From Typhlomys cinereus (lineage: Eukaryota; Chordata; Mammalia; Rodentia; Platacanthomyidae), in NCBI GenBank assembly GCA_023101885.1, contig JALPQD010000302.1, forward strand, positions 399,956 through 463,955: a stretch of DNA of 64,000 bases, read 5' to 3'. This document shows positions 10,459 through 21,692 of this stretch, piece after piece (positions within the stretch are counted from its first letter, which is position 1; the number at the start of each line of letters is the position of its first letter). The translations under genes were made by a program, and so were the position numbers. A model generated the notes under the pieces. It was not told the DNA's origin, ran no database searches, and saw only the letters and a list, made by a program, of their open reading frames with translations.

Positions 10459-12554
10459 ATGCCCAAGTCAAAGTGCAGATCCATGAGAAACATAACCCAG
10501 GAAGACCAATCTCCCACTGAAAGAATTAACCCCTTAATGATGGATTCCAACCAGAACAAATTCACAGAAAACAGGCAAGAAAGCCATACCCAAGACAAGC
10601 ACTTTCAAAGTACTGATCATTACCATGATTAATACTATGAAAGAGGAAACCCAAGAGGAGTTAAACAACCGCATCAACCACTTTGAACAGGAACACAACA
10701 GGTACTTGGAGGAGTTGAGAAAAACAGTTCAAGAAAGAAAAATAGGCACAGAGCAGTTAAAACAGTCTCAGGCAGAGTTTAAAATTGAACTAAAAGACAA
10801 GTTATCTACAACCCAAAGCTCAACAGAGAGTCTTATCAACAGAACTAATGAAGAGAAAATAGAATTTCAGATCTTGAAGACAAAGTGGGAGAATTAACCA
10901 GCTCAGTGGAAGAGATTGTTAAAGATACTTGAGATTGTTAAAAAGATACTTGAGAGGAACATTCAAGAGATATGGGACACCCTGAAGAAGCCTAACATGC
11001 GCATTCATAGAATACCATGAGCAAGAATCCCAAAATACCACACCTGAGGAAATTTTTCTTTTTTTTTAAACAAGAAGTTTATTTAAACAACGAGATGCTT
11101 GACTTGAAGGGGAAACTATCTAGGATTCATTTTTTAAGAGTAATTTACCCCTACTTAAAGACAGATTGCCCTACATGTAACAGCTACATACAAAAAGTTA
11201 TAAAATTGTCCTTGCTTTTACAATGATAAATGAAAAACATTAAAATTCTCTAATCAAACAAGGTATGCAAGAATTTTTATGTTGTTGGTTTTTTTTTTTT
11301 GTTAAAACAATAAGCAAAATAACTTCCTGGAATATAAAGATAAGAGCTGAATGAGCATGCCACTAATGGAGAGGGGGTATTTTCACAGAACCAGTACTTT
11401 CCCCATACCATCTCCATGTGATGTCAACCAAAACATAACATTGGCCATTTAGAATTTTTTTTTTTAAAAAGCGCAATATGCTTGTGCACATACACCAGTT
11501 ACTTTATGTACAATAAAGGAAGGGGAAGGGGAAATGAAAGAATAGAGAAACTATACTGTAGTAGTGAGGATGTGGTGGAACCAATTTGCGGCTTCTAATT
11601 GAGAATGTATTCTTGGTCTATAACAAAATTCTGGAGTAAAACAGCAGGTTCCCTTTTTAGTCGACACCTCCTGTTTGCTGCTGGAACACATCAATTGTGT
11701 CTTCATCCTCCATTTCCAACTGTGCCGGTGTATCTGTTTCATTGATTGGTTGCCCATCAAATCGGAATCTGATCTGCCTCATTGACAAACCCTGTTGCTC
11801 GCAATAGGCTTTCATTAGTTTACTCAGTGGTGTGTGCCTCTTCATCTTAAACTGTACCACAGAGCCATCCTGCCCGGCCACCTTCAAGTTAATGTGATCG
11901 TTGTTCTCAGTCTTCACTCCTTCGTTGGGTTTCTCGTCTGCCAGGGTGAGCGCCCGAGTCTCCGCAGTGGCCGCTTCACAAAAGAGGCACCGGGCCCGCA
12001 CCTAAGGAGCGCACAAGCGGCACCCCGAGTGGCAGAAGAGGCGGCCGCAGCAGTGGACCACCTGAGGAAATTTTTCAAATTATAATAAATGGAAACTTCC
12101 CTCAACTGAAGAATGAGAGGCCCATCCAAATACAAGAGGCATTTCACACTCCAAACAGATATGACCAAAATAGAAACTTGTCATGGCAAATAATAGTTAA
12201 AACACTCCACATTCAAGATGAAGAAATGATGCTGAGAGCTTCAAGAGAAAAAAAGCAAGTCACTTTTAAAGGCAAACCTCTTAAAATACAAATGACTTCT
12301 CAATGGAAACACTAAAAGCAAGAAGAGCTTGGAGAGACATACTTCAAGTATTAAATGAGCAAAAATGTCAACGCAGACTGATATATCCAGCAAAACTATC
12401 TGTCATGATTGAGGGAGAAAGAAAAATTTTCCAGCACAAAGACAACTTGAAGGGATACATGTCTACCAAACCAGGCTTTCAAAAAATGCTAGAAATGATA
12501 CGCAAACTTGAAGAAAAGAACAAGTATATCCAGGAGGACAGAAGGGAAATATAA
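10459..12554 (+). pseudogene. L1 #1 ORF1 (RNA-binding chaperone), broken and split
   Basis: L1 ORF1 encodes a trimeric, RNA-binding, nucleic-acid chaperone protein. The frame opens with MPKSKCRSMRN at 10459, shifts before 10625, and continues as a coiled-coil-like stretch rich in E, K, Q and L (10625-10897). It is then interrupted by the SUMO2 retrocopy (11059-12058) and resumes at 12059, to end at the TAA at 12552-12554 after EDRREI. The C-terminal part (12303-12554) contains the RRAWRDILQVLNEQKCQ region conserved in the other L1 copies here. Compared with the 328-aa intact copy at 21693-22679, it has frameshifts and the insertion. Confidence 0.85.
11059..12058 (-). pseudogene. SUMO2: SUMO2 processed retrocopy, inserted in L1 #1 ORF1
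   Basis: Full-length reverse-transcribed mRNA of SUMO2, the small ubiquitin-like modifier that is conjugated to lysines of nuclear proteins. The coding homology runs 11944-11657 (95 codons plus stop), with no frameshift or internal stop. The start codon is CTG instead of ATG, in an otherwise good context (A at -3, G at +4), and a stop lies in frame upstream, so no ATG is available. Visible changes from the usual protein include the last residue after the diglycine (GGVD, not GGVY); the diglycine is kept. GC-rich 5'UTR (about 11945-12058), 3'UTR with AATAAA at 11083-11078, a T tract (poly(A)) at 11059-11067 and an 18-bp TSD (cacctgaggaaatttttc, 11041-11058 and 12059-12076) prove L1-mediated retrotransposition. 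There are no introns. Probably not expressed. Confidence 0.96.
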
Positions 12555-12610
12555 TACCACCAAAACATAAATGTCAAACAATAAGCTTACAAAATTCACT
12601 AAACATAAAA

Positions 12611-15600
12611 AAGTCCAGAATTAAAAATAATTTCTCCATTATAACATTAAATGTCAATGATATTAACTCACCTATCAAGAGATACAGATTAAAAACTTGG
12701 ATTAAAAACAACAACCCATCAATCTGCTGCCTTTAGGAAACTCATCTCATGACAAAAGATAGGCACATCCTAAAACTGAAAGGCTGGTCCAAAATTCTGC
12801 AAGCTAATGGAACCAGGAAACAGGCAGGGGTAGCCATTATGCTGTCGGACAAAGTGGATTTCAAACCAAAAATAATCATAAGAGACACAGATGGATACTA
12901 CATTTTTGTCACAGGTACAATTCACCAGGAAGACTTCACAATACTGAACATATATGCACCCAATATGGGCCCCTCCACATTCATTAAGAAAACCCTACAG
13001 CATCTAAAGCAAGAAATCAACCCCCAAACGATAATTCTTGGGGATTTCAACACCGCCCTCTCAAAATGGGATAGATCAATAGGTGAAAGCTTAACAGAGA
13101 CCTTTTGAAACTTAATCAAACCCTTAAAGAAATGGACCTTACAGATCTCTATTGAACTTTTCATCCACGCACCAAAGAATACACATTTTTCTCAGCAGCA
13201 TATGGAACTTTCTCCAAAATAGATCACATTTTGGGCCACAAAAAGAATCTCCACATATATAGGAAAGTTGAAATTCTAGCCTGTGCCCTATCAGACCACC
13301 ACGGCCTAAAGCTGGACATCCACAACACAATAAGCAACAGAAAATACACTAACTTCTGGAAACTTAACACTATGATGCTGAAGGAGAACTAGATTCAGGA
13401 AGAAATTAAACAGGAAATTCAAGATTTCCTGAAAGTGAATGATAATGAAAATACAACTTACCAAAATCTCTGGGACACAATGAAAGCTGGCCTGAGAGGT
13501 AAGGTCATAGCTCTTAATGCCTACATCAAAAAAATGGAAACATCAGAAATAAATAACTTAACAATACAGTTTAAAGCTTTAGAGAAACTAGAGCAATCTG
13601 GTCCCAAAAGCAGTAGAAGAGAGGAGATTAGCAAAATAAGAGGAGAAATATCTGAAATTGAGAATAGGAAAATGATAGAGAAAATCAACCAGTCAAAAAG
13701 CTGGTTCTTTGAAAAAATCAATAAGATTGTTACACCCCTAGCAAAATTAACCAAAAGCAAGAGAGAGAAAACACAAATTAACAAAATTAGAAATGAACAT
13801 GGAGTAATCACTACTGATACCCAAGAAATCCAGAGAATTATAATGTCATATTTCAAAAACATAATCTGTGAAATTTGACAACACAAAAGAGATGGATGAA
13901 TTTCTAAGTAAACACAACCTACCTAAATTGAATCAGGAAGTTGTGAATTATTTAAATAGTCCTATACCATATGAGGAAATTGAAGAAGTAATCTCAAATC
14001 TTCCCACCAAAAAATGTCCTGGACCAGATGGATTCAGCACAGAGTTCTACCAGACATTTAAGGAGTTAATAAGACCAATACTCCTTAAACTGTTCCATCA
14101 AATAGCAAAGGAAGGAACACTACCAAATTCCTTCTATGAAGCTAATATCGTCTTAATCCCAAAACCTAATAAAGAAACACTTAAAAAAGAAAACTATAGG
14201 CCAATCTCTCTGATGAACAAAGATGCAAAGATTCTCAACAAATCTTAACAAATCGGATTCAGAAACATATCAAAAAGATCATTCACGGGGACCAAGTAGG
14301 CTTCATCCCCAGCACACAAGGTTGGTTCAACATACGCAAATCAATAAATGTAATTCATTATGTAAACCAGTCCAAAGTCCAAGACCACATGATACTCTCG
14401 ATAGATGCAGAAAAAGCTTTTCACAATATCCAACAGCCTTTTATGATCAAAATGCTAGAGACAGTTGGAATAGAAGAGAGCTTTATCAAAATAATAAAAG
14501 CTGTATACAACAGTAAGGATTATGCTCAATGGGGAACAATTGCAGGCATTCCCACTTTGATCAGGAACTAGACAAGGCTGTCCACTCTCACCACTTCTTT
14601 TCAATATTGTACTTGAAGTGTTAGCTGAAGCCATAAGACAAGAAAGGGATATAAGAGGGATTCAAATCGGCAAGGAAGAAGTCAAGCTATCCCTATTTGC
14701 AGATGACGTGATCTTATACCTGAGTGATCCCAAAACCTCCACCAGGAAGCTCCTGGAACTAATTGAGAAGTTCAGCAGGGTGGCAGGATACAAAATAAAT
14801 GTGCAAAAATCAGAGGCCTTCCTATATGCCCAGAATGAAAGAAGTGAAAAAGCCCTGAGAGAAACAATCCCATTTACTATAGCACCTAAAAAAATGAAAT
14901 ACCTTGGTATAAACCTAATCAAAAGACCTTTACAATGAAAACTTTAAAACCCTAAAGAAAGAAATTGCAGAAGACACCAGAAGGTGGAAAGACCTCCCAT
15001 GTTCCTGGATTGGCAGAATCAACATCGTAAAAATGACCATCCTACCAAAGGCAATATACAAATTCAATGCTATACCAATTAAAATCCCAAAGCAATTCTT
15101 TAAAAAAGTTGACCAAACAATCTCAAAATTCATATGGAGGTATAAAAGACCCAGGATAGCAAAGACAATCCTGAGTAACAAAAACATGGCTGGAGGTATC
15201 ACCATACCAAACCTTAGTCTATACTACAAATCCATAGTTATAAAACAGCTTGGTACTGGTTCCAAAATAGACACACAGATCAATGGATAAGGGTTGAAGA
15301 CCCAGATATAAGCCCACAAAATTGCAGCCATTTGGTCTTTGAAAAAGGGGCCCAAAGAATCCAATGGAAAAAGAACGGTATCTTCAACAAATGGTGCTGG
15401 CAAAACTGGATCTCCACATGCAGAAGATTAAAACTTGACCCGTGCTTGTCACCATGTACAAATGGATCAAGGACCTTGATATAATGCCAGAGACTATAAA
15501 AACCATAGTTGAAACGGTAGGGAACTCCTTCAAACTGATTGGGCTAGGCCAACAGTTCCTAAACAGACATCCAATGGCACAGTCACTGCTACCAACTCTC

Positions 15601-16400
15601 AATAGTTGGGATATTGTGAAATTAAAGAGCTTCTGTTCACATAAAGAGATCGTAACACGAGCTCAAAGGCAAACCACAGAATGGGAGAAAATCTTCACTA
15701 ACCACATATCTGATAGAGCTCTACTATCCAGAGTGCACAAAGAACTTAGAAAACTAAACATCAAGGAAACCAATGGCCCAATTAAAAAATGGGCCCTGGA
15801 ACTTAAAAGAAACTTTACCAGGGATGAAATTAAAATGTCTAACAAGTATCTTAAAATATGTTCAACATACTTAGCCATCAGGGAAATGGAAATCAAAGCT
15901 TCCCTGAGGTATCGTCTCACCCCGGTCAGGATGGCAAAAATCCACAATACAAACAACAACAAATGCTGGAGAGGATGTGGAGAGAGGGGAACTCTCCTAC
16001 ATTGCTGGTGGGAATGCAGGCTCATACAGCCACTCTGGCGAGCCGTCTGGAGATTCTTAAAGAAATTAAAGATTGAAATGCCATATGACCCTGCGATTCC
16101 ACTTTTGGGAATAACCCCCATACAGCAAAAATTCACCTTGATATCACAAGCCAGACCATGTTCATAGCAGCACTGTTTACAATAGCAAAGTTATGGAATC
16201 AGCCCAAATGTCCAATAGTTGATGAATGGATAAGGCAAATGTGGTACATCTATACAATGGAGTACTACTCAGCCATCAAAAATGATGAATTAATGGAATT
16301 TGCTGGGAAGTAGATGAAATTAGAAACCATTATATTGAGTGAAGTATCCCAGACACAGAGAATTAAGCACCATATGTACTCCCTAATAGGTGGCTCCTAG
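12611..16400 (+). pseudogene. L1 #1 ORF2 (endonuclease / reverse transcriptase), broken
   Basis: ORF2 nicks target DNA and reverse-transcribes L1 RNA. The start codon is lost (AAG at 12611-12613, where the copy at 21642 has ATG). Endonuclease landmarks are present: the LNVN motif, GDFNTALS near 13039-13062, and SDHHGLKLDI near 13293-13322. An early stop (TAG for Gln) sits near 12735 and further stops and frameshifts follow. The RT core keeps FADD at 14696-14707. The C-terminal Cys/His motif [18 protein letters not shown] lies near 15964-16017. The end SLIGGS-stop is at 16400. Only fragments of the frame are open, the longest 241 codons (15442-16167). Confidence 0.93.
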
Positions 16401-17415
16401 TATCAAACCCACTTAGAGACACTCAAAGATAAATCTCTATAATACATACAGTAATTGCAAAGATTATGATCAGGAGGTATGGGAAAGGAGGGACACACCA
16501 GTAACAAGGAGAGAAGTGACCATGTTACAGCAGAGCAAATAGGCCACCATCAAGGACTGCAAGTAAGTACATCTGGTTAAGTTCACAGACTTTCCTTCCT
16601 GCTCATTTACAACGGATGGGTATGATCTTACCAGAAGGGGAGGGTTTATAGTCTGGCAGATAGAGAGTAACCATTTCACAAATGGGCGATTGACCCCTCT
16701 CTCACCGCGGTTTTCTACTTTTATTACATCTACCTTTGAATATACTCTTACAACAAGACTCTAATTTAACAGGTTTTATCTCTAGCCAGGAGGCAATATC
16801 CAATAACCATCAGGATGGAGTGAAGGGCATTTCAGGAGCAGGAAAACTGAATAAAAAAATCAACAAACTATAATCCAGAACATCAGAGACTCTATATCAA
16901 CCACCTGGAACTAGGCCCGCCTAATCTCTCCCCTTCCTGAAGCTCATGGAAAATGTGCAGAAGAGGGGGCGGTAAGATTGTAAGAGCACAAGGATGGGAG
17001 GAGTAATGATATGCAAGATACTCCATACAAGTTAGGGCCGAAGCAATCATATTTGGACTTTGCATGCCCTGCGCAATGTCCAACACACTATTGACCCCAC
17101 AAAGTCTAGCATTTGCTAAAGGCGCTAGGATCCTTGTCAGCAAGGGATTGACAGCCACAGTAGTGTTCCTATGCTTAAAGGGAACACAGGAAACTGTTCT
17201 GGGAAATGCCACTGGGTCCTTGTACCTCATAGGAGAGGAGGACCCAAAGGAGAGTTTGACATGCACATTAAACGACGCTCCGGGGATGGGAGGGGGAGGC
17301 ACTGGGGGATGGAGAGAGAACGGGGAGGGGAGGGAGTCACAGGAGGGTGGGGGGATGGAGGGAGGGAAGGGACCAGTGTACCTGTGAAGTTTGTAAGAGT
17401 GGAAATAAAAAAAAA
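16401..17415 (+). mobile_element. L1 #1 3'UTR with G-rich tract
   Basis: About 1 kb between ORF2 and the A tail. It ends with a strongly G-rich polypurine tract (about 17278-17365), then 'gtgtacctgtgaagtttgta' and the A tail. The same 3'UTR, in reverse, appears at 19337-19648, 25108-26120, 26682-27640, 33006-33384, 34987-35658 and 57727-58745. It has no coding capacity. Confidence 0.9.
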
Positions 17416-17561
17416 AAGAAGCTCCACACCTCTCTGAGAGGCTGATGAGGTACTAATGTTGATGGGAGGTAAAGGAGGATGCTTTTCTCAATGGTATATA
17501 TCCATGGATCTAAGATGTTAGCTGGAGCATGAATCAGGTCAGGCATAAGTCATCACAGACT

Positions 17562-17735
17562 AGATGAAACACAGTGGGCTGCAGAAGTGAAAAGATTTGA
17601 AAAGAGGAGGGAGTCTTGTAGAGGAGACGAAAGTTTGTAAGGGGAAAGAAAGGGGGGGCATGAAATTTGGGGCTAAAAGTTGAAAATATTATAAAGTCAC
17701 TATATTCATGTATGCAACATTAAAAAAGTAAATGT
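17562..17735 (+). mobile_element. 3' end of an older L1
   Basis: It shares, in order, 'aagtgaaaagatttgaaa', 'gaggagggagtc', 'gaaaatattat' and 'actatattca' with 9050-9215. The A-rich end is near 17722-17735. It represents a different L1 subfamily from L1 #1, whose 3' end lies 150 bp upstream. Confidence 0.5.
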
Positions 17736-17757
17736 CACAAGAGAAGAGCTTTTATTT

Positions 17758-18031
17758 TTAACTTTATTCATTTTGCTCACACTGTGTGTGTGTGTGGGGG
17801 GGAGTATATTAGAGAGCACCGTGTGTCCCTGTGGAGGTGTAAGGGTGACTTTGGGAATCATTCTGGATTACTTCTACCTTCTTTTTGCTTCACTATGGGA
17901 TTTCCCAGACTCTGCCTACAGGGTAGAAGCGAAGGAAGCCACCATTACCGCTTGGAATTCTTATATGGGGGTTCTGAACTCAGGACCTTCTGTTTGTGAG
18001 GCATTTTTAACCTCTGAACTCTCTCCAGCTT
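17758..18031 (-). mobile_element. B2-superfamily SINE, diverged
   Basis: On the - strand it begins 'aagctggagagagttcagag' and shows the B-box-like 'aggtcctgagttcagaac' and the family body, ending in a CA-type tail (here TG at 17782-17794). The 12-bp TSD gagcttttattt is present at 17746-17757 and 18032-18043. Confidence 0.88.
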
Positions 18032-18057
18032 GAGCTTTTATTTATATACAACAAAAA

Positions 18058-21000
18058 AATCCCCTGGACATTTGGGCTGATTCCATGACTTTGCTATTGT
18101 AAACAGTGATGCTATGAACATGGTCGTGCTTGTGCTAACGAGATGAATTTTTGCTGTATGTGGGGTTATTCCCAGAAGTGGGATAGCAGGGTCATATGGC
18201 ATTTCAATCTTTAATTTTCTTTAAGAATCTCCAGACGGCTTGCCAAAGTGGCTGTATGAACCTGCATTCCCACCAGCAATGTAGGAGAGTTCCCCTCTCT
18301 CCACATCCTCTCCAGCATTTGTTGTTTGTATTGTGGATTTTTGCCATCCTGACCGGGGTGAGATGATATCTCAGGAAAGTTTTGATTTGCATTTCCCTGA
18401 TGGCTAAGGAAGTGGAGCATTTTTTAAGACATTTGTTAGACATTTTAATTTCATCCCTGGTAAAGTTTCTTTGAAGTTCCAGGGCCCATTTTTTAATTGG
18501 GGCATTAGTTTCCTTGGTGATTAGTTTTCTAAGTTCTTTGTTCACTCTGGATAGTAGAGCTCTATCAGATATGTGGTTATTGAAGATTTTCTCCCATTCT
18601 GTGGTTTGCCTTTGAGCTCGTGTTACGATCTCTTTATCTGAACAGAAGCTCTTTAATTTCACCAGATCCCAACTATTGAGAGTTGGTAGCAGTGACTGTG
18701 CCATTGGATGTCTGTTTAGGAACTGTTGGCCTAGCCCAATCAGCTCGAGGGATTTCCCTACCGTTTCAACTATGTTTTTATAGTCTCTGGCCTTATATCA
18801 AGGTCCTTAATCCATTTGGAATTAAGTCATGTACATGGTGACAAGTACGGGTCTAGTTTTAATCTTCTGCATGTGGACATCCAGTTTTGCCAACACCATT
18901 TGTTGAAGATACCGTTCTTTTTCCATTGGATTCTTTGGGCCCCTTTGTCAAAGACCAAATGGCTGCAATTTTGTGGGCTTATATCTGGGTCTTCAACCCT
19001 TATCCATTGATCTGTGTGTCTATTTTGGAGCCAGTACCAAGCTGTTTTTATAACTATGGATTTGTAGTATAGACTAAGGTTGGTATGGTGATACCTCCAG
19101 CCATGTTTTTGTTACTCAGGATTGTCTTTGCTATCCTGGGTCTTTTGTGCCTCCATATGAATTTTGAGATTGTTTGGTCAACTTTTTTAAAGAATTGCGT
19201 TGGGACTTTAATTGGTATAGGAATTTGTATGTTGCCTTTGGTAGGATGGTCATATTTACAATGTTGATTCTGCCAATTCAGGAACATGGGAGGTCTTTCC
19301 ACCTTCTGGTGTCTTCTGCAATTTCTTTCTTTTTTTTAAACTTTTTTTATTATTATTTGCGCTCATACAAACTTAGTATGTACACCGGTCCCCTCCCTCC
19401 TTCCTCCACCCCCCGATTCCCCTTGTCCTCCTCCCCTCACCCTTCCCTCGCCATCCCCCTGTGTCTCCCCCCCAAAACCCGGAGAATCCTTTAATGTGCA
19501 TGCCAAACTCTCCTCTAGGCCCTCCTCTACAATGACGTACAAGGACCCAGTGGCATTTCCCTGAACCCTTTCCTGTGTTCCCCTTAAGCATAGGAACACT
19601 ACTGTCACTGTCAATCCCTTGCTTCCAAGGATCTTGGTGCCTTTAGCACCAGTGACAGTGGATACTTTTGTCTAGTTCCTGATCAAAGTGGGTATGCTTC
19701 AAGTTTTTCTCCATTAAGTATAATCCTTGCTGTTGGTTTATTGTATATAGCTTTTATTATATTGATAAAGGTTCCTTCCATTCCAACCTTGTCTAAGGTT
19801 TTGATCATAAAGGGCTGTTGGATCTTGTCAAAAGCTTTTTCTGCATCTATCGAGAGTATCATGTGGTCTTGGACTTTGGACTGGTTTACATGATGAATTA
19901 CATTTATTGACTTGCGTATGTTGAACCAACCTTGTGTGCCAGGGATGAAGCCTACTTGGTCCCCGTGAATGATCTTTTTGATATGTTTTTGAATCCGATT
20001 TGCTAAGACTTTGTTGAGAATCTTTGCATCTGTGTTCATCAGGGAGATTGGCCTATAGTTTTCTTTTTTAAGTGAATCTTTATTAGGTTTTGGGATTAAG
20101 ACGATATTAGCTTCATAGAAGGAATTTGGTAGTGTTCCTTCCTTTGCTACTTGATGGAACAGTTTAAGGAGTATTGGTGTTATTAACTCCTTAAATGTCT
20201 GGTAGAACTCTGTGCTGAATCCATCTGGTCCAGGACATTTTTAGTGGGAAGATTCGAGATTACTTCCTCAATTTCCTTATATGTTATAGGACTACTTAAA
20301 TAATTCACAACTTCCTGATTCAATTTAGGTAAGTTGTGTTTACTTAGAAATTCATCCATCTCTTTTGTGTTGTCAAACTTCACAGAGTATAAGTTTTTGA
20401 AATATGATGTTATAATTCTCTGGATTTCTTGGGTATCAGTAGTGATAACTCCATGTTCATTTCTAATTTTGTTAATTTGGGTTTTCTCTCTCTTGCTTTT
20501 GGTTAGTTTAGCTAGGGGTGTATCAATCTTGTTGATTTTTTCAAAGAACCAGCTTTTTGATTGGTTGATTTTTTCTATCATTTTCTTAGTCTCGATTTCA
20601 GATATTTCTCCCTTATTTTGCTAATCTCGTCTCTTCTACTGCTTTTGGGATCAGATTGCTCTAGTTTCTCTAAAGCTTTAAGCTGCATTGTTAAGTTGTT
20701 TATTTCTGATGTTTCCATTTTTTTGACGTGGGCATTAAGAGCTATGAACTTACCTCTTAGAACAGCTTTCATTGTGTCCCAGAGATTTTGGTAAGTTGTA
20801 TTTTCGTTATCATTCACTTTCAGGAAATCTTGAATTTCCTTTTTAATTTCTTCCTGAATCCAGTTCTCATTCAGCATCATAGTGTTAAGTTTCCAGGAGT
20901 TAGTGTATTTTCTCTTGTTTGATGTGTTGTGGATGTCCAGCTTTAGGCTGTGGTGGTCTGATAGGGCACAGGTTAGAATTTCAACTTTCTTGTATATGTG

Positions 21001-21642
21001 TAGATTCATTTTGTGGCCCAATATGTGATCTATTTTGGAGAAAGTTCCGTGTGCTGCTGAGAAAAATGTGTATTCTTTGGTGCGTGGGTGAAATGTTCAA
21101 TAGAGATCTGTGAGGTCCATTTCTTTCAGGGTTTGATTAAGTTCCAAAGTGTCTCTGTTAAGCTTTTGACCTGTTGATCTATCCCATGTAGAGAGGGCGG
21201 TGTTGAAGTCCCCAAGAATTATCGTTTGGGGGTTGATTTCTTGCTTTGGACGCTGTAGGGTTTTCTTAATGAATGTGGAGGGGCCCGTATTGGGTGCATA
21301 TATGTTCAGTATTGTGAAATCTTCCTGGTGAATTGTACCTGTGACTAAAATGTAGTATCCATCCGTGTCTCTTATAATTTTTTTTGGTTTGAAATCCACT
21401 TTGTCTGATAGCATAATGGCTACCCCTGCCTGTTTTCTGGTTCCATTAGCTTGTCTAATTGTTGACCAGCCTTTTATTTTTAGAGCATGCCTATCTTTTG
21501 TGGTGAGATGGGTTTCCTGCAGGCAACAGATTGATGGATTGTGATTTTTAATCCAAGTTTGTAATCTGTGTCTCTTGATTGGTGAATTAAGTCCATTAAC
21601 ATTTAGTGTTATAATGGAGAAACTATTGTTAATTCCAGACAT
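18058..21642 (-). pseudogene. L1 #2 ORF2, broken and 3'-truncated
   Basis: It starts [17 protein letters not shown] at 21642. The endonuclease domain is open to 21097, including [13 protein letters not shown], where a TGA interrupts just after LTDLY. Later blocks show [10 protein letters not shown], the RT thumb and finger segments, and the C-terminal [18 protein letters not shown] near 18337-18284. Between about 19337 and 19648 the RT core, which should include FADD, is absent and replaced by an L1 3'UTR fragment. Several frameshifts. Not functional. Confidence 0.9.
19337..19648 (-). mobile_element. L1 3' end replacing the RT core of L1 #2
   Basis: A T tract and AT-rich tail, then 'cgctcatacaaacttag', the C-rich pyrimidine tract, and 3'UTR sequence matching 25108-25500 and 57727-58050. 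The host ORF2 stops at 'caatttctttctt' and resumes at 'agtgacagtgga' (about 19645). In the sister copy these points lie near 29090 and 29466, so about 375 bp of ORF2 is missing and about 310 bp of 3'UTR takes its place. No TSD is seen, consistent with an insertion accompanied by a target deletion. Confidence 0.8.
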
Positions 21643-21692
21643 TTATTATGTTTAGTAGCTTTTATAAGGATATTGCTTCGCTTTTAATGGTG

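Larger units (their letters stand above)
9602..17415 (+). mobile_element. Complete L1 retrotransposon (L1 #1), with nested SUMO2 retrocopy
   Basis: A complete L1: GC-rich 5'UTR, ORF1, ORF2 with endonuclease, reverse transcriptase and C-terminal zinc-knuckle-like region, 3'UTR with a G-rich tract, and A tail. A perfect 11-bp TSD (aagaagctcca) flanks it at 9591-9601 and 17416-17426, proving both ends. Without the 1-kb SUMO2 insert and its second TSD copy it is about 6.8 kb, the normal length for a mammalian L1. Both ORFs are broken by several stops and frameshifts, so it cannot move by itself. Confidence 0.95.

Noticed and set aside
11657..12001. SUMO2 as a functional gene
   Set aside because: No intron, flanking TSD, poly(A) tract, lost ATG, and it lies inside a dead L1. 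Kept as a retrocopy; coding potential is noted as a finding only.
13435..16167. Long open frames (up to 241 codons) as possible host genes
   Set aside because: Their translations are L1 ORF2 (endonuclease, FADD box, Cys/His motif) and they lie between the L1 TSDs.
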